This document shows, piece by piece, positions 11,620 to 23,731 of a DNA stretch of 64,000 nt. The position numbers and the translations under genes were made by a program. This DNA is from Hericium rajendrae (taxonomy: Eukaryota > Basidiomycota > Agaricomycetes > Russulales > Hericiaceae). The stretch is from NCBI GenBank assembly GCA_033439255.1, contig CM065884.1:682001-746000 (forward strand). Reading direction: 5' to 3'. The stretch's first letter is position 1. Every line of letters begins with the position of its first letter. The notes beneath the pieces were generated by a model. It saw only the letters and a program-made list of their open reading frames with translations. It searched no databases and was not told where the DNA came from.

Positions 11620-12224
11620 ATGCCCGGTGTGATCGTTGCTCAACCATATCTAGTCGAATATCGACTCGATGCGAAGGGCAATCGCATCCGGCAAGGAGAC
11701 GGATACGAGGTGACAGCTGGGTATCAAGCGGCACGCTGTCAAGTGAGCTTTTGCATGCTTTGACCTTGCCTTTCACCTGCTAATTTATCACTGTTTAGTT
11801 TCGGTCATCGCTGTATGACCGCAGATCTCTGGACCAGCTTCCTTCTGAGTATCTCGTCTCACGCCGGACACCGCGTGGCACAACCCCTCGATTCCACTTC
11901 GGACTAGGAGTTACTACACAGCAACTATACGATTACGCCTTCGAACATAACCTGGTACCCGAGAAGAACCGACTCCACCCGGGGTTGACGGTCGTTACGC
12001 TATGGGCAACAGTACGGGAGTTAGTCCGCGTGTCTGGCGCAAATCTCTATCTGGGGTGGATCGTACATCCCGATTACCAGTGGATCGTCGCGCGATTCTC
12101 GAACTATACGTGGTGTAAAGAGAGAATGGAGGATGCGGACGAGCAGAGAGTCGTCGAATATCTGCAGGCGGAGCTGCGTACCCTCGACACGCCTCGGTGG
12201 TATGAGGAATCTGATTCTGATTGA
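11620..12224 (+). CDS. WY-family small protein (single domain)
   Basis: Two exons, 11620-11742 and 11799-12224, with a 56-base intron, encode 182 residues. Exon 1 has the signature LVEYRLDAKGNRI..GYEVTAGYQAARCQ. Exon 2 has the core: LPSEYLVSRR, then RFHFGLGVTTQQLYDYAFEH, a helical stretch ATVRELVRVSGANLYL, then WIVARFSNYTWCKERM and the end LDTPRWYEE. The same order and the phase-0 intron recur in the other members listed here (for example 22647-23269, where exon 1 has exactly the same length). No known catalytic motif, signal peptide or membrane helix is visible. The function is unknown. The repeated, conserved coding structure argues that it is a real gene. Confidence 0.75.
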
Positions 12225-13257
12225 GCGGTATGTGTTTTGAGTACGACTTTTTCGTGAGCCAGTTCTAATTTTACGAAAGTAGATTCTGCTACCCCGTTGG
12301 CCTTGGACAATGTCCTTAGGGTTCTGCTTCGATATGTGTATCATATATTTATATCTTAGTAAGATATTCGTGTCCACCACTCTCCAGCGCATCTAGTGTC
12401 ACCCTTCACCTGCACGCTCATCTTAGGCATTGGCTGATCTGGGCACGATCAGTGTATCATTTCAGCATCGTAGAGGTGAGCTATGACATCGTGTCTAATT
12501 TCTTGCACGCCGGAGGCGTCGCTGGCTCCCGACATGCCGTTGGTGGGCAGATTCATTCTACGGTATGTATCTTCCCATTGTTGCATCTGTGTATCTACGT
12601 ACCGGAGGTCAACTACCGCGCGGTGAAAACTATATCCTAAGTAGGAAACCGTAAGCATAGCATCAGCTTCAAGTCGAAGTCGTGGTGCCAAGACGCGGGG
12701 CGAGTGTTATACTGTCGCCGTGGTAGGAGTTTCACCGTACTTACCGCGCGATGATCAGTTGTCTTGTTGATCAGCACACAGGTCAAATCGCAGCCAGCAC
12801 CAACTTTTATATAAATTAACACGGCGATACAAAGGAGCGGACGGAATATAGTAACAATGCAGAGCTAAGGAGTGGATAGCAGTCAATGCTGCATGTATCG
12901 ACACCAGCGATACAAGATAACCTTCTAATTATTTACAAAGCCTCGAAGCCGATAATTTGAGAGAACGTGGTAGAACGAGCGGCAGAAATGAGCCTTCCAG
13001 AGACTCATATCGAGCGTGATAGTCGTAAGCATGATAATCGTAACGGGCATGACTCGGAGACGTGGAAAGATGACGCGCATGACTTGAAGGAGCGAATTTC
13101 GAGGCTTCAAAAGCCTGTATTCTTGATTTTTTTGATGTGATTTAGTTTGAAAGAGTGGACGGTGGGCCAAGGACCCCACGATAAGCAGTAGCAACAGATA
13201 GTCGAGCTATCGCGTCTTCGGACCAGCCAGACGCTACGCAGGATGATAGTAATGTAG
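12225..13257. other. Intergenic, no gene supported
   Basis: About 1 kb, AT-rich in part. The longest frame (12449-12691, minus, 80 codons) has no motif or paralogue in the window. The stretch holds the 3' flanks of the genes on either side, which converge. Confidence 0.4.
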
Positions 13258-15937
13258 TCATTTACGAGACCTCTTGTTCTTCGTCGTGTCTCGCCGTTGA
13301 GGCGGCGGAGAGTCGCGAACTCGAGCTCGAGAAGATCCGGCGATAGAACGAGTCTGGATCCCAGAGCGACCAGGGGCTGCAGGTTCGGCGACCGCAGCGG
13401 CAGTCTGTGCTGTCCCGGCAGCAGGCTTGGTTTTAGGTCGAGCGCGTCTCTCAGCAGCGGCGCGCGACTGGTAAACGCGAGTGTTACGGCGACGAGTGCG
13501 CTCTGGTGCCGTCAAGGGATCAAAGACACGTTCAGTTGCTGCGTCGTCCCTGGCGTGAGCTTCAAGAGTGGATACGCTAGCCTCCACGCGAGGTATGCTT
13601 GAGGGACCACCGGCGCTGTCGTCAACGGGCTGCTCATCTGCCTGAGGGACCAGCCGTCGTTTCTTGGAAGGGCCGGCCAGCGCCGGCACGCTGTCTTCAG
13701 CTGGGTCAGGATTGTCGCTGTCGGCTCTTAGCGGGCTGGATGGGCGTCCCTTCCGCTTGCGTGATTTGGCTTTTGAACGCACGCCAGTCCGAGAATTATA
13801 GCCAGGAACTTCCTGAGACGTGGGCAAGTGTCCAAGCACATGGGATCCGGAGCCAGCAAGTCCGTCGCCGGTTGCGGCGTCGTTGATGGGTGACGATAGC
13901 AGCGCGGGCAGTGCAGGGCCGTCTGCATTAGCATGAGAGTTGATCTCCTTTTGGCGAGCCTTGCCGCGAGGTGCCTTAGAAATACGCTTGCCCCGGTTCT
14001 TCGGCGTTATGAACTTGTCCTTGTCGACACCAGATGGAAGAGCTTCCAAGACGGGAGCGCCAGCATGGTCAGCCAGGCTGCGCGCGTCTTTTGTCGATGG
14101 GCCAGCAGTTCCAGGGATGCCTGAGGTCGCAGGAGTGTCATTTGTCTGCCCAGCACGTCCAGATTGCACCAACTTTGGCTGCAGACGGTGATTGAGAGGA
14201 GAGTCGTTGGTATCCGAACTCTCTGCACCAGCGTGGTCCTGCTGTTCGAAAGCAGCTTCGGGCGTCTCGATCCTCTCGTTCTCAGCAATAGGCTCCAGGT
14301 AAGGTGCAGACGTGGTTGACTCTTCATGAGCGGGATCGGACGTCTCGGTTCCATCATTCTCGGCAGCAGGTTCCTGATCGGGTTGGGGCTCACCGAAGCC
14401 ACCGTTTCCTGAGCGAAGTTTGGGCCTCAACTCCCCTACTGGAGCGGCGGCTTCCTTGGCTGTTGGCTTCCAATTGGGAGTCGGCTCGCTCTCTTCCGAT
14501 GAAGTGGAACCATGCGGGCTTCCATCCGTATCATTGGTTTCATCTGATGCTATGGTACCATGGAGGCTTCCCTGTATATCGTTGGCTTCATTGAGACCAT
14601 GCATATTATTGATTTTGCCACGTATATCAGTTTTTTCACCATGCTTGTCCCGATATCGCTCAATGGCCGTCTCAGCAACAGTCTGACAAATATTGCTCAT
14701 CAACTATGACACCGTAGGTATATAACAATACGCACGAGGTCCGGTGGTTCCGAGTCGTTGTCGCAGTAGCCCGGAGGAAGCTGGAACCAAGACGGCTGAT
14801 ACGACATACCCATCGATGCCGTCATTAAATGAAAAGCTATCAAAAGGTGGGGGTTGATGTAATCTTTGAAGACCATGCGCTCGTTTGAGTAAACCGGTTC
14901 CGGCGCAGAGACGATTCCGTCTTTGTTGCCCCGAATGCTGTTCCAGTCAGCGGGTCTTATGAACTTGAAGCAAGAGAATGTCATTCCATAAGTGAGGATA
15001 GCATGGAGCACGTCCGCATCGAAATGTTCAAAGGCAAAGTATGCCTGTTGACACAGCTGACGTAGGTCTTCCACGAGTCTTTGGATCACCTTGGAAGAAT
15101 CAAGAGTCAAAGCTGAGGCATCCTCGATCGAGGGGCCTCCAATTGACGTCGCAGGATCCTCACCTGCTTTAACCCGGTCCTCCTCTGCGATGTCCTCTTC
15201 GTTCACATCGATATCCTCCCTGACATGCCCGCCGTCCTCCGCAATGCCCTCACCCTCCTCTGCGATGTAACCTTCTTCTGCGATGTCGCCCTCCTCCGCG
15301 ATGAGTTTGCCCTCCTCCCTGATCTTCTCGACGTCAATCGCGAAGTCCTTAGCGAGCTCCTCAGCGATGACGTTGCCCTCCTCCGCGATCTTCTCGACGT
15401 CGATCGCGAAGTCCTCAGCGAGCTCCTCTGCGATGATGTTGCCCCCGCCTGTGCCCGAATCCTTCTCTGCGTCGGTGATTTCTTCTTTTTTCTTACTCTT
15501 TGGGGACTGGTGCCATGGTTTTCCCTCGACCCAACCGCCTAGCCGAGACTTGCTGTACTGTGGGTCGTCAAGATCGGCAATGGAGTGAATTGCGACAAGA
15601 ATATCTGTGAGTTTACGGCTGACCCTCGCAGAGGAATCTGTCCTGAGCTCAAAGCATCCTTGTGGGATGACGGTCACCGCGAGATTCTCATGGTCGCACG
15701 TCTTCGCAAACGTCCCAAAGATTTCCACGAGTGGGTCGTAGAGATAGTCTTCGAAATTCTTGCGCGTCGCTGCATGGTGAATTGTGCTGTGAAGATTTCT
15801 GAACCAGCGGCTCTTCTCGATGACAATCACCTGAGTGATACTGTAAGCTAATGCTAGTATAGAGAAAGAGAGTGAATACGCACATCCTCATCCTCGCGAA
15901 GAGCGTCAATGGCTGACTGCCGAGCGCCTGCGCTCAT
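13258..15937 (-). CDS. Large nuclear-type protein with PD-(D/E)XK-like N-terminal domain (family 2, gene A)
   Basis: Three exons (15884-15937, 14736-15830, 13258-14703) give 864 residues. The 18-codon first exon starts MSAGARQSAIDAL, like the starts of genes B and C. Residues 19-125 align with B and C and place D94 (KLTDILVAI) and E120-x-K122 (WVEGKPW) at the sites of the PD-(D/E)XK nuclease triad. A second shared block is QQAYFAFEHF..FKFIRPADW. Between these blocks lies an acidic repeat tract (15290-15440). Exon 3 is low complexity, rich in Ser, Pro, Glu and Lys/Arg, with nuclear-signal-like KSRKRKGRPSSP and KNKRSRK at the end. DNA cleavage or binding in the nucleus is inferred only. It lies head to head with the WY gene at 16423. 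Confidence 0.7.
15290..15440 (-). repeat. Acidic tandem repeat inside gene A
   Basis: Units of about 66-70 bases, each with an internal shorter repeat, encode repeated IAEELA(E/K)DFAIDVEKI and shorter IAEEG units. The frame is kept, so expansion or contraction alters length without breaking the protein. The product is strongly acidic. Confidence 0.75.
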
Positions 15938-16422
15938 GGCTGATCTGAAATGGGGGAACGAACGGAAATGCAGCCTCAGATGAGCTGGATGCCGTAGAAT
16001 TTATACTCATCTTTCGTGGCTACAATGCGAGCGTAGCTTAGACATAGCGTGGATGAAAATGTGCAGTCGCATTGTCCTCTGCGAGTCACGGTGAAAATTG
16101 CTGATCCGACTGCGTGGACTGCCATTGTTGGAATTTGAACGTGATACATTGCATGTAGATCCACGATCAAAGCTATTGTCCGCGGCTGTGGTCAAGGTAC
16201 ATGGTGACCAGAGACTCAGAGGGGGACGCGCATTGACTGGGCCAAAGCGTGCGGCCGGTGTCCACGTGACCGCGTAGCCTTCACTCGATTAAGCGCTCAA
16301 GTGTGGCTAGCTCAACTCTTCGTCAACGTCCTCGTTATTCTCAGAAGAGTCGTGCCTCGAGTCTTCATCCCCTCCGCGTCTTCTCTCAGAATACCATCTC
16401 CACCCTCTTGCCCATATTCGAG
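15938..16422. promoter_or_regulatory. Shared upstream region, gene A / WY gene
   Basis: A 485-base interval between start codons that point outward. The same layout recurs at 22123-22646 and 42584-43023. No common motif was found by eye. Confidence 0.55.
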
Positions 16423-17024
16423 ATGATCTGCATTCAGGAACTCAAACTTCATCTCAAAGGCTCGCCTGGTTGTGCCAAAGTTCATCATAAGGCGCCGCTC
16501 AAGCTAGGTCCCCGTCGCAGGACAAGGCTCCGCGAGGTTCGTGTACATCATTGTTTTCTTTAGGTATATCATGCTTATCGCTCTTCCAGCTATATGTATG
16601 GCGACAGCAGCGGTTGCAGCCAATGGAACAGCTACCCCCGGAGTACATCGTTTCGTCCAAGAAGAAACCCTGTCGCATTCCAAGACTGCACTATTGCGTC
16701 ACTGTCAGCGCAGAAACGTTGTACTCTTATGCCGTCAAGCACCGTCTTGTACCTGATCTCAAATACTCCGACATCGAAACGAGCCGGTACTGTGGCATGT
16801 TAAAGGCTGTCCGTAAGGTGGCGCGGTTATCGGGCGCCACTCTGTTTCTTAGAGAGCCTCTCTGGAAAGCCGACGGATCATTGCTCGTGGCCCGCTATAA
16901 CAATCACAGCTATTCCTACCATATGGACGAGAAGACCGCTCCTCCAGATGATCAAGTCTTTGACATCATCCGTCGAGAGCTGGGTACGACATCCACGCCA
17001 AAATGGTATCAAGCTGTGGAATAA
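16423..17024 (+). CDS. WY-family small protein, divergent partner of gene A
   Basis: Two exons, 16423-16536 and 16590-17024, give 182 residues. The donor is gttcgt and the acceptor ttccag. Exon 2 is 435 bases, the same length as in the members at 18263 and 22647. The core is EQLPPEYIVSSKKK, then RLHYCVTVSAETLYSYAVKH, GMLKAVRKVARLSGATLFL, LLVARYNNHSYSYHM and the end STPKWYQAVE. This copy and the one at 18263 form a subgroup with HYC instead of HFG at the first block. The first ATG in the frame is 16423; upstream in-frame sequence has no ATG. The function is unknown. Its nearest neighbour is gene A on the other strand. Confidence 0.75.
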
Positions 17025-17259
17025 ATTGTGAGTTCTATTCATTTGTCTGGCCCTGCCTCGTCTCAAGATTGTCGTTTTCTGCACTAGATCTATTTATCGC
17101 GTTTTCGCGTCGCTTCAATCGCGTGGCTCGGGTCGCCTTGAACTACGCATCTTACATCCACCTCGTACCCGCCGCGCCCCCGTTCACCGCTTTCACTCCT
17201 CGCAAATCATCTCTGAACAGGGTCTGCCATCCTGCACACCATTAGCCAGCCGTGCATAA

Positions 17260-17833
17260 TGCACGCGCTCCCGCAGGCATACGAATCAAGCATATGGTCG
17301 CTCGCGGTCCACCCGCTGGGCCACCTGCTCACGAGTGCATTCAACGACCACGCGCCTATCGCACACATTCTCCCCGCCTTCCTCGCGCGCCCTGCCCCAT
17401 CGGCCGGCTACCCGCAGAAGAAATCGCCATCGTCGCACATCAGGCTCACACTCGACATGTCGGGTCTCGAAGCGTGCGCCGCGCGAGGATGCGTGGGCGC
17501 AGCACACGTGGTTGCGCGTGCAGCCGCACACCGAAGACCGACCCCCGGAGTTCGTGGCACGCTTCGCGCGCAGGTGCGGCCTCGTCATGCCCGACGTGTC
17601 TCCACTCGCGCGCCACTGCACGGCGGCGCGCCATGAAGTATCTGTCGGCGCTCACGAGTGTGGAGCCGTATACGAAGCCATTCGACATGGCCCCAGAGCG
17701 CGAGTGGGTGCTTGCTGTTCAAAGACTATACTTGTCGCGAGCGGGCCGTCGAAGACGAGGCGGTGATGCGGGCGATGGAGATGCTACGGCGGAGATTTGC
17801 GATATGGTACGACGTACCAACACGAGAGGTTGA
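17260..17833 (+). pseudogene. Decayed WY domain (second-domain type)
   Basis: This stretch matches the second domain of the two-domain WY genes. It shows APIAHILPAFLARPAP (compare EPIAHIPPALLTRYTP), then LTLDMSGLEACAA, DAWAQHTWLRVQPH, KYLSALTSVEPYTKPFD and EREWVLA. These pieces lie in different frames, so at least two or three frame changes are needed, and part of the segment between GLEACAA and DAWAQH is missing. No first domain precedes it. It is best read as a dead partial copy between two intact WY genes. Confidence 0.7.
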
Positions 17834-18262
17834 CTGAACGACCTAGGGGACTTTGGGCACTGTATCTCGCTATTCCAGAACGCTGAGCACAGAATTGGAG
17901 CAAACAAAGCAAAGTTTTCTTTTTGGTACTGAACGAGATTGGTACGGGCACGTGTCTAGATGGATCGGGGGGCATTTTTAGTGCTGCAGAGGTCACACGT
18001 TGTGTAGGTAGATCCACGAATCAAAGCTATTGTATGCGGTGGTCGGGGTGGATGCATGCAGACGGCCCAGCCTTGCAATTGACGCAAAGCGCGCAATTGT
18101 TACCCGTAACGAACGCTCGATGCCAAGCGCCCAAGTCACCGTCCGTCTCAACCTTGTTGTTGCTCAATACATACTCCCCAAATTCCAGTCTCGTTTTCGG
18201 GTCTTCATCCTCCCTCTCGTCTTCTCCTAGAACGTCATTTTCGATCACATCTTCAATTGACG

Positions 18263-18891
18263 ATGACTTACAATTCAGAATGCAAACTCCAGCCCAACGA
18301 GTCGTCCAAGTCATCCAAGTCGTCTGGCAGGTGTGTTCAAGCTCGCCCTAGAATGACGACGTGCAAGAAGCCAAGCCATCGCGGTATTGTAAAACGTTGC
18401 GAGGTTCGTGCATATCTTTCATTTTCCACGATTATCATGTTCATTGCTCATTCTAGCGCCGCGTAATCCGACACAAGCGCGTTGAGCCAATGGAGCAGCT
18501 GGCCCCCGAGTACATTGTTCGGTTCAAGAAGCAACGCTCTTCCATCCCAGAACTGCATTATTGCATCAGCGTCAGTGCAGACGAACTGTATGCGTATGCT
18601 GTCAAGCACTCCCTCATACCCGATCTTGCATTTGCGAACGCCGGCCGACGCAAATACTGTGGCATGGTGAAGGCTACCAAAGAGCTAGCGCGGTTGTCGG
18701 GTGCCATTCTGTTTCTCCAAGCGCCGCTCTGGTCTGCCGAGGAATCGTGGTTAGTGGCGCGTTACAGCAATCACAATTGGTCTCATCACATGAATGTGTT
18801 GAATGGACCACCGGACGAAGAGGTCTTCAGTCTTGTTCGCCGCGAGCTGGGCACAGCATCTACGCCAAAGTGGTATAAGATGATTACTTAG
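18263..18891 (+). CDS. WY-family small protein
   Basis: Two exons, 18263-18403 and 18457-18891, give 191 residues. Exon 1 (47 codons) is Ser/Lys-rich and ends VKRCE at a gttcgt donor. Exon 2 has EQLAPEYIVRFKKQ, ELHYCISVSADELYAYAVKH, GMVKATKELARLSGAILFL, WLVARYSNHNWSHHM and the end STPKWYKMIT. It is closest to the gene at 16423: both have HYC, an identical exon 2 length and the same donor. That suggests a local tandem duplication, with the decayed copy at 17260-17833 between them. No function can be assigned. Confidence 0.75.
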
Positions 18892-20385
18892 ACGTGAGTT
18901 CAATCTATTCTACAGGCTTTCCCTGATCTATCAGCTTTCATTGCTGCAATAGATGGTCTTTCATTTTCCCCTCCGGTCACGTATTTTCTTGTAACACCAA
19001 TGCCTACCCGCATACTCCAGTCTTGAATTGTTTACATCCCGATACTCCTGTAGCTAACTAAACACATCTATATATCAGCGCTCCCTCTGTTCAAGTGATC
19101 GTGTTATTTCCTTGCGGTTTTATCTGCTGACCTATTTGCTCACAGAGCCTACGAGCTTAGCAAGGCCGGCTTCTGCTAACAATAGGAACAGGACGAGCAA
19201 CACCGCGCTAGCCCATAATTCCCTCGACAAGTGGCATGTGGCGAACAATGAACAGTTCGGTATTGAACACGCTCAGGGTTTCCGTAATCCCTACCCCACT
19301 CGCACTGAGGACACTGTCTTCTGGCGGCTTCCTTTGTCTCTTCCATCTACGCCGATCACACACGCTGCAGTCCACGCTTGGTTTTCTCGTTGTACCCCCT
19401 TGCGGGCTTTGACTCGCTCTCGATCGAAGGAGTCTGGTGCGGGTTTTGTGGTTCGTCGTCACTCCTTACTACGCACTGCTCGAAAACGATGCTTACATTA
19501 TCATTATAGCGCGCATGGCGCGTGGCCAGCCATAAGTCCATGGAGCGTACCTCACCACGGCACTATGTACCGAGCTATGTTGCCTACAACTAGACCACCG
19601 CCTCGCATTGCTAGGTCCGCTACAATGACAGCGTATCATCTAAGGAACTAGAGGCCGTGCCCGTAAGAAGAGCGCCGTGGCTGAGGATTATACTGGCAAT
19701 CTCGGCGGCTCGTCCAATGTAGTGAGTTGCTTCGCCCTTTCTTCTGTCTGTCCGCTCTGACACCTTGATACCACAGCATTCGGTTAAGATTAGTTCTGAT
19801 TAATCTAAGATTTATACCATTTCGAGTTACTCCGAGCTACAAGCCACCCCCGATTCTGAAGCAAAACCTATCCGCCATCGTCTTCACGCTGCACATGCAT
19901 AGCTTGCTCGCTGTCCCTGTCGACTTCGGCGCTCATGCACGCTGCACCAAAGCCTCATAGTACTGTGTCCGATGTGCACTTGGTCTGCGCTTGCGCTCAC
20001 ATTCTGTGTCTGCTTCGCCGCTCGCAGGCTCGCTGCCATTTTTTTTTGTCTCAGCCTCCCGCGGAGAAGTATCAAGCCCCGGACCCTTTTGAACGAGACA
20101 GGCAATCGTCAGTTTCAGATTACGCATGGGCGCCATTCTGCACATCCAATAATACATAGCCACCTTCGATTTATTGCTATGAACAGGTGTACAAAAGAGC
20201 GTGAGGATGCAAAGGTACTATATGTAGCTACATTCAAGGAGCGGACGTGTGATACATGATTCCGTGGTGACACAATATAACACAATAACCATTGAAAGGA
20301 GTGTGTCGAGGCTTTTGAAGCCGATGAGATGAGAGATCAGGACAGCGTGAGCCCAAGGCTGTTTGAGAGCTTGAGATACGTTAGC
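18892..20385. other. 1.5 kb without a supported gene
   Basis: Several frames of 60-180 codons overlap on both strands, none with a motif, paralogue or splice pattern. It holds the 3' flank of a WY gene and the 3' flank of gene B, which converge. Confidence 0.4.
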
Positions 20386-22122
20386 TTACTGAGCGCGCTT
20401 TTTACCAGAGCCGCGCCCTCGAGCAGCGCCGCGCCCTCGAGCAGCACCACGCCCTCGAGCAGCGGAATCGCGTCCTCGAGCAGCACCATGTCCCCGATTC
20501 GAGCCGCCACGTCCTCGACCAGAGCCACGCGCTCGCGTAGGGACGCCTCCACGAGCAGGTGCATTGGAGGAGCTCGAAGTCCCAGGTCCATTCGATGGGC
20601 CGGCAGCTCCGTCAGCATGCTCGTCGGCCGTCGGCGCACCATCAGACCGGTTGAGCTTGCGCCTCTTGGACGACCGGACGGCAGCTTTGGCAGCAGCTTC
20701 AGCCTCGCGGCGATCATCATTCAGCATTCTCATCTCAGCAGTGGTCTTCCAATCGACTTGACCGCTGCGAAGTGCCCAGCACTTGCCCAGTGGTGGTGAG
20801 CGCGATCGAGCAGCGTTCGGGTCTACGAACTCGGAGGGCACGGCAGACGGGCCTTCGTCCACCTCAGGGGCAGGCTCTGAGGCGGGCTCTGGAGCTTTCT
20901 TGGCTTTCTGCTGCGTCTTGAACTTCTTTATCGCCTTTTTCACGTCGTCCTGGTACGTGAAGTTGCACGTTAGAAGACCAATTTAGTTCAGGACTGAGAT
21001 AGGAAATAACGTACCAGAGGACACTGTATGGGCACATCCTGAGCAGAGACACGCGGCCTGAAGACAGGGTCATGGGGGCTGATTGTAACATCGTCATTTA
21101 GCCCAAGAATGGCATGGACGGCATCCAAGAATTCGTCGGTGAAGCCCATCCCATCAGGAGAGACCATGAACCCGCTCGCGCGTGCTTCAGGGACAGGGAG
21201 GTCGCCGAGCTCAAATGCAGACTCAGGCTCCTCCGCCTCTGCCGAGGAATCCTCCGCTGAACCAGATGGTAAGTCCTTTGCGACAACAGTAGGACCATCG
21301 GCATTCTGGGGGATCGCCGAAGATTGAGAGCTATCAGGATGCGTAGTCCGCTTCGTAATGGGTGTGACTGGAAGGACCCGATTTCCTTGTCCTTGAGAGG
21401 TGCTAGGCGCCTGCGCTTTGCTGTTTCGAGATGTGCCTGTAGACCCTTCTGCCGACGCTTGTAGTTCTTCTGCGTACTTCACCATCAAAGTGTCCCAATT
21501 CTGGGGACGATAGTAGATAAAGAGCGTAAAACAGTTGCCTTGACTCAGAATTGACGGGATTGCATTGCCTTCAAATCGATAAAATGCGAAGAGGGCTTGC
21601 TCGCTAAGCTGGGACAAGTAGCCCTCGATGAATTCTTCTGCCCTCATAAGGACCCCTTCCCGTTCGTCTTCATGAGCACTGTTCCATGGAAGCTCGGAAA
21701 AGGGCTTCACTTCCCAGATCAATAGCAGAAGTGCGTCTCGTGCCTGTTGGTCTCCATTCCCGAAGAGTAACCATCGAAGAAAAGTGATAATAACCGAGTA
21801 GTCAGGGATCCTGCGTCGCAGAGACTTTGAATTCTTGAAGGCGAACTGGGGAACAGCACCAACAGCTGCCCCGCGATCGCTATGTCGACAAGCATTAGCC
21901 AATCGCACGAGAAGATGGTTGATCGGCAAGTAAGCGAAACTTTCGTCCTTGCAGTGATGTTCAGCGTTTTGGAAGAAATTGAGAAGCCGTAGAAAAAAAT
22001 GTTCTGTCTAGATACACAGCGATTAAATTAAATCCAAGCAATAAACGATGAGAACAACTCACTGAGTCCTCGTTAAAGTTGGGAGGCGCAGTACCAGCCT
22101 GGGCGCCTGCGCTCACTGGCAT
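20386..22122 (-). CDS. Large nuclear-type protein with PD-(D/E)XK-like N-terminal domain (family 2, gene B)
   Basis: Three exons (22063-22122, 21015-22007, 20386-20949) give 538 residues. Exon 1 starts MPVSAGAQAG. Residues 21-125 align with genes A and C, with YLPINHLLVRLANAC, then the PD motif at D89 (RRRIPDYSVI) and E119-x-K121 (LLLIWEVKPF). The second shared block is SEQALFAFYRF..LFIYYRPQNW. This is the clearest PD..ExK pattern of the three. A Ser/Glu/Pro-rich linker and a segment with DEFLDAVHAILGL follow. The C-terminus carries KKAIKKFKTQQKAKK, SSKRRKLNR and an RGR/RGAARGR repeat end, consistent with nucleic-acid contact or nuclear location. It lies head to head with the WY gene at 22647. 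Confidence 0.72.
20405..20480 (-). repeat. 18-base tandem repeat encoding RGRGAA
   Basis: About four imperfect copies of an 18-base unit (ccctcgagcagcgccgcg on the plus strand) encode the Arg/Gly/Ala-rich end of gene B. The length is a multiple of three, so copy-number change keeps the frame. Confidence 0.7.
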
Positions 22123-22646
22123 GATTCGTCGACGTCTCGAGACCGCGAGGAAAAGGGACAGGATATGGCTTCCTACTGCAGGATCCAGCTCATATATAAG
22201 AAAAACCGACATCATTGACTTGTGGCCATCTCGCATTGTTCACCATGAGCATGACCCCGGGTGGTGGACGATGTCAATGCGGCGTACGGCGCGTACCCCA
22301 GATCAACCGTAAGATGTGGATAGCGCTGTGCAACAATAGAGTAAATTCAGCGTGAATTGTTCGAGCTTACCGTGGCCGGTCTGTGATACGTACATAGACA
22401 TGCTCAACAATAATAGTATCGCTTTGAGTCGAGTCCACCGCGCCAACATCATATTGGCGCGGAGGCAACAATGCGAGGTACATAATCAGGCTACCGGGCC
22501 GCCGGGCCTCGTGGCCAACGCGAGGCTCAGTGGCTTGAAGCTGTTGAACGTTGTTGTTGTTGAACTCTTCCTCCAGCACCCTTCAGCTCGAAGTCATAGC
22601 TTCTGCGTCTCTGGATTTACTGCTTTCTCCTCTTCTCAGTTTGAAG
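22123..22646. promoter_or_regulatory. Shared upstream region, gene B / WY gene
   Basis: A 524-base interval between outward-facing start codons, the second case of the gene-pair layout. No motif shared with the other two intervals was found by eye. Confidence 0.55.
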
Positions 22647-23269
22647 ATGCCCCGCCTTACATTCTCCCAACCCTATCATGTCGAGTATCTACTCGATTCA
22701 GAGGGCAATCGCGTCCGTAAAGCATTGGGTTACGAGTTGACAGCTTCGTCTCGAGCGGCACGCCGTCAAGTCGGTCCACCTCTTCTTTCAAGCTGCTTCC
22801 ATGAGCTGACCTCTAGCTGACCTCTCTTGTCCAGTTTCGTGCATCGCACTATAATTATGGGGGGTCTTTAGACGTCCTTCCTCCCGGCTATCTCATCTCC
22901 AATCGGAAATCACAATCCAAGCCTCCTTGCTTCAATTTTGGATTAGGAGTCACCACACAGCAACTCTATGACTTTGCTTTAGAGCATGAACTCGTCTCTG
23001 AGGACCCGCAAGGCAATGGAAGGTTAATGCTTCCCGCGCTACGCGCCTCCGTAAAGGAGTTGGACCGTGTTTGTGGCGCAAAACTTTCCCTTCGCCCCGT
23101 CGAACATGCCGAATACCAATGGATTGTCTCCCGATTTTCGAACTATACATGGCATAAAGACAGGCTAGCGGAGAAGGAGGAACAGAGAGTCTTCGATTCT
23201 CTCCAGGAGTTGTTCCGTATTGCCGACATGCCACGATGGTACGAGGATCCCGATCATTGGCGAGCTTGA
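22647..23269 (+). CDS. WY-family small protein, divergent partner of gene B
   Basis: Two exons, 22647-22769 and 22835-23269, give 185 residues. Exon 1 is 41 codons, as in the member at 11620, with YHVEYLLDSEGNRV..GYELTASSRAARRQ. Exon 2 is 435 bases: LPPGYLISNRKS, CFNFGLGVTTQQLYDFALEH, LRASVKELDRVCGAKLSL, WIVSRFSNYTWHKDRL and the end DMPRWYEDPDH. The close match to the gene at 11620 in both exons makes these two a subgroup. No catalytic or membrane features are seen. Confidence 0.75.
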
Positions 23270-23731
23270 TTGAACAGTATGTATTTCGCTCACGATACCC
23301 CCGCTAATAGTTTCTAATCTCTAACACATGCAGTATTCCATCTCAATCGTCTCGTTCTTTCACAATATCATTTCCAGCGCCACCCATCCGCATGGTTTCT
23401 TCCTACACACTAGTATATTTATACCCCATAACTTATTCGCATATCATTTTTTGCTGCCTCCCTTTCTCATCTTACAATAGAATCTTTCCCTCTGCATTCA
23501 GCCGAGCCATGGCGTGATGTGAGCAGATTGACTGCTACTAGTACGCGTGTGTTATCTCGAAGGTGCGTCTTCATTTTGATTGCAGCCCTTGATCGAGCCA
23601 CGGTAATCTCACAGGACGTGCCATCGTCGACAGGCTAGTTTATTCCAAGGTGTGTTTCATTGTCTTTTATTACTCGCACTTCGTGGCTCAAGGGAATAAC
23701 TATAGACGTATAAATCGGCGGCATGTGAACT

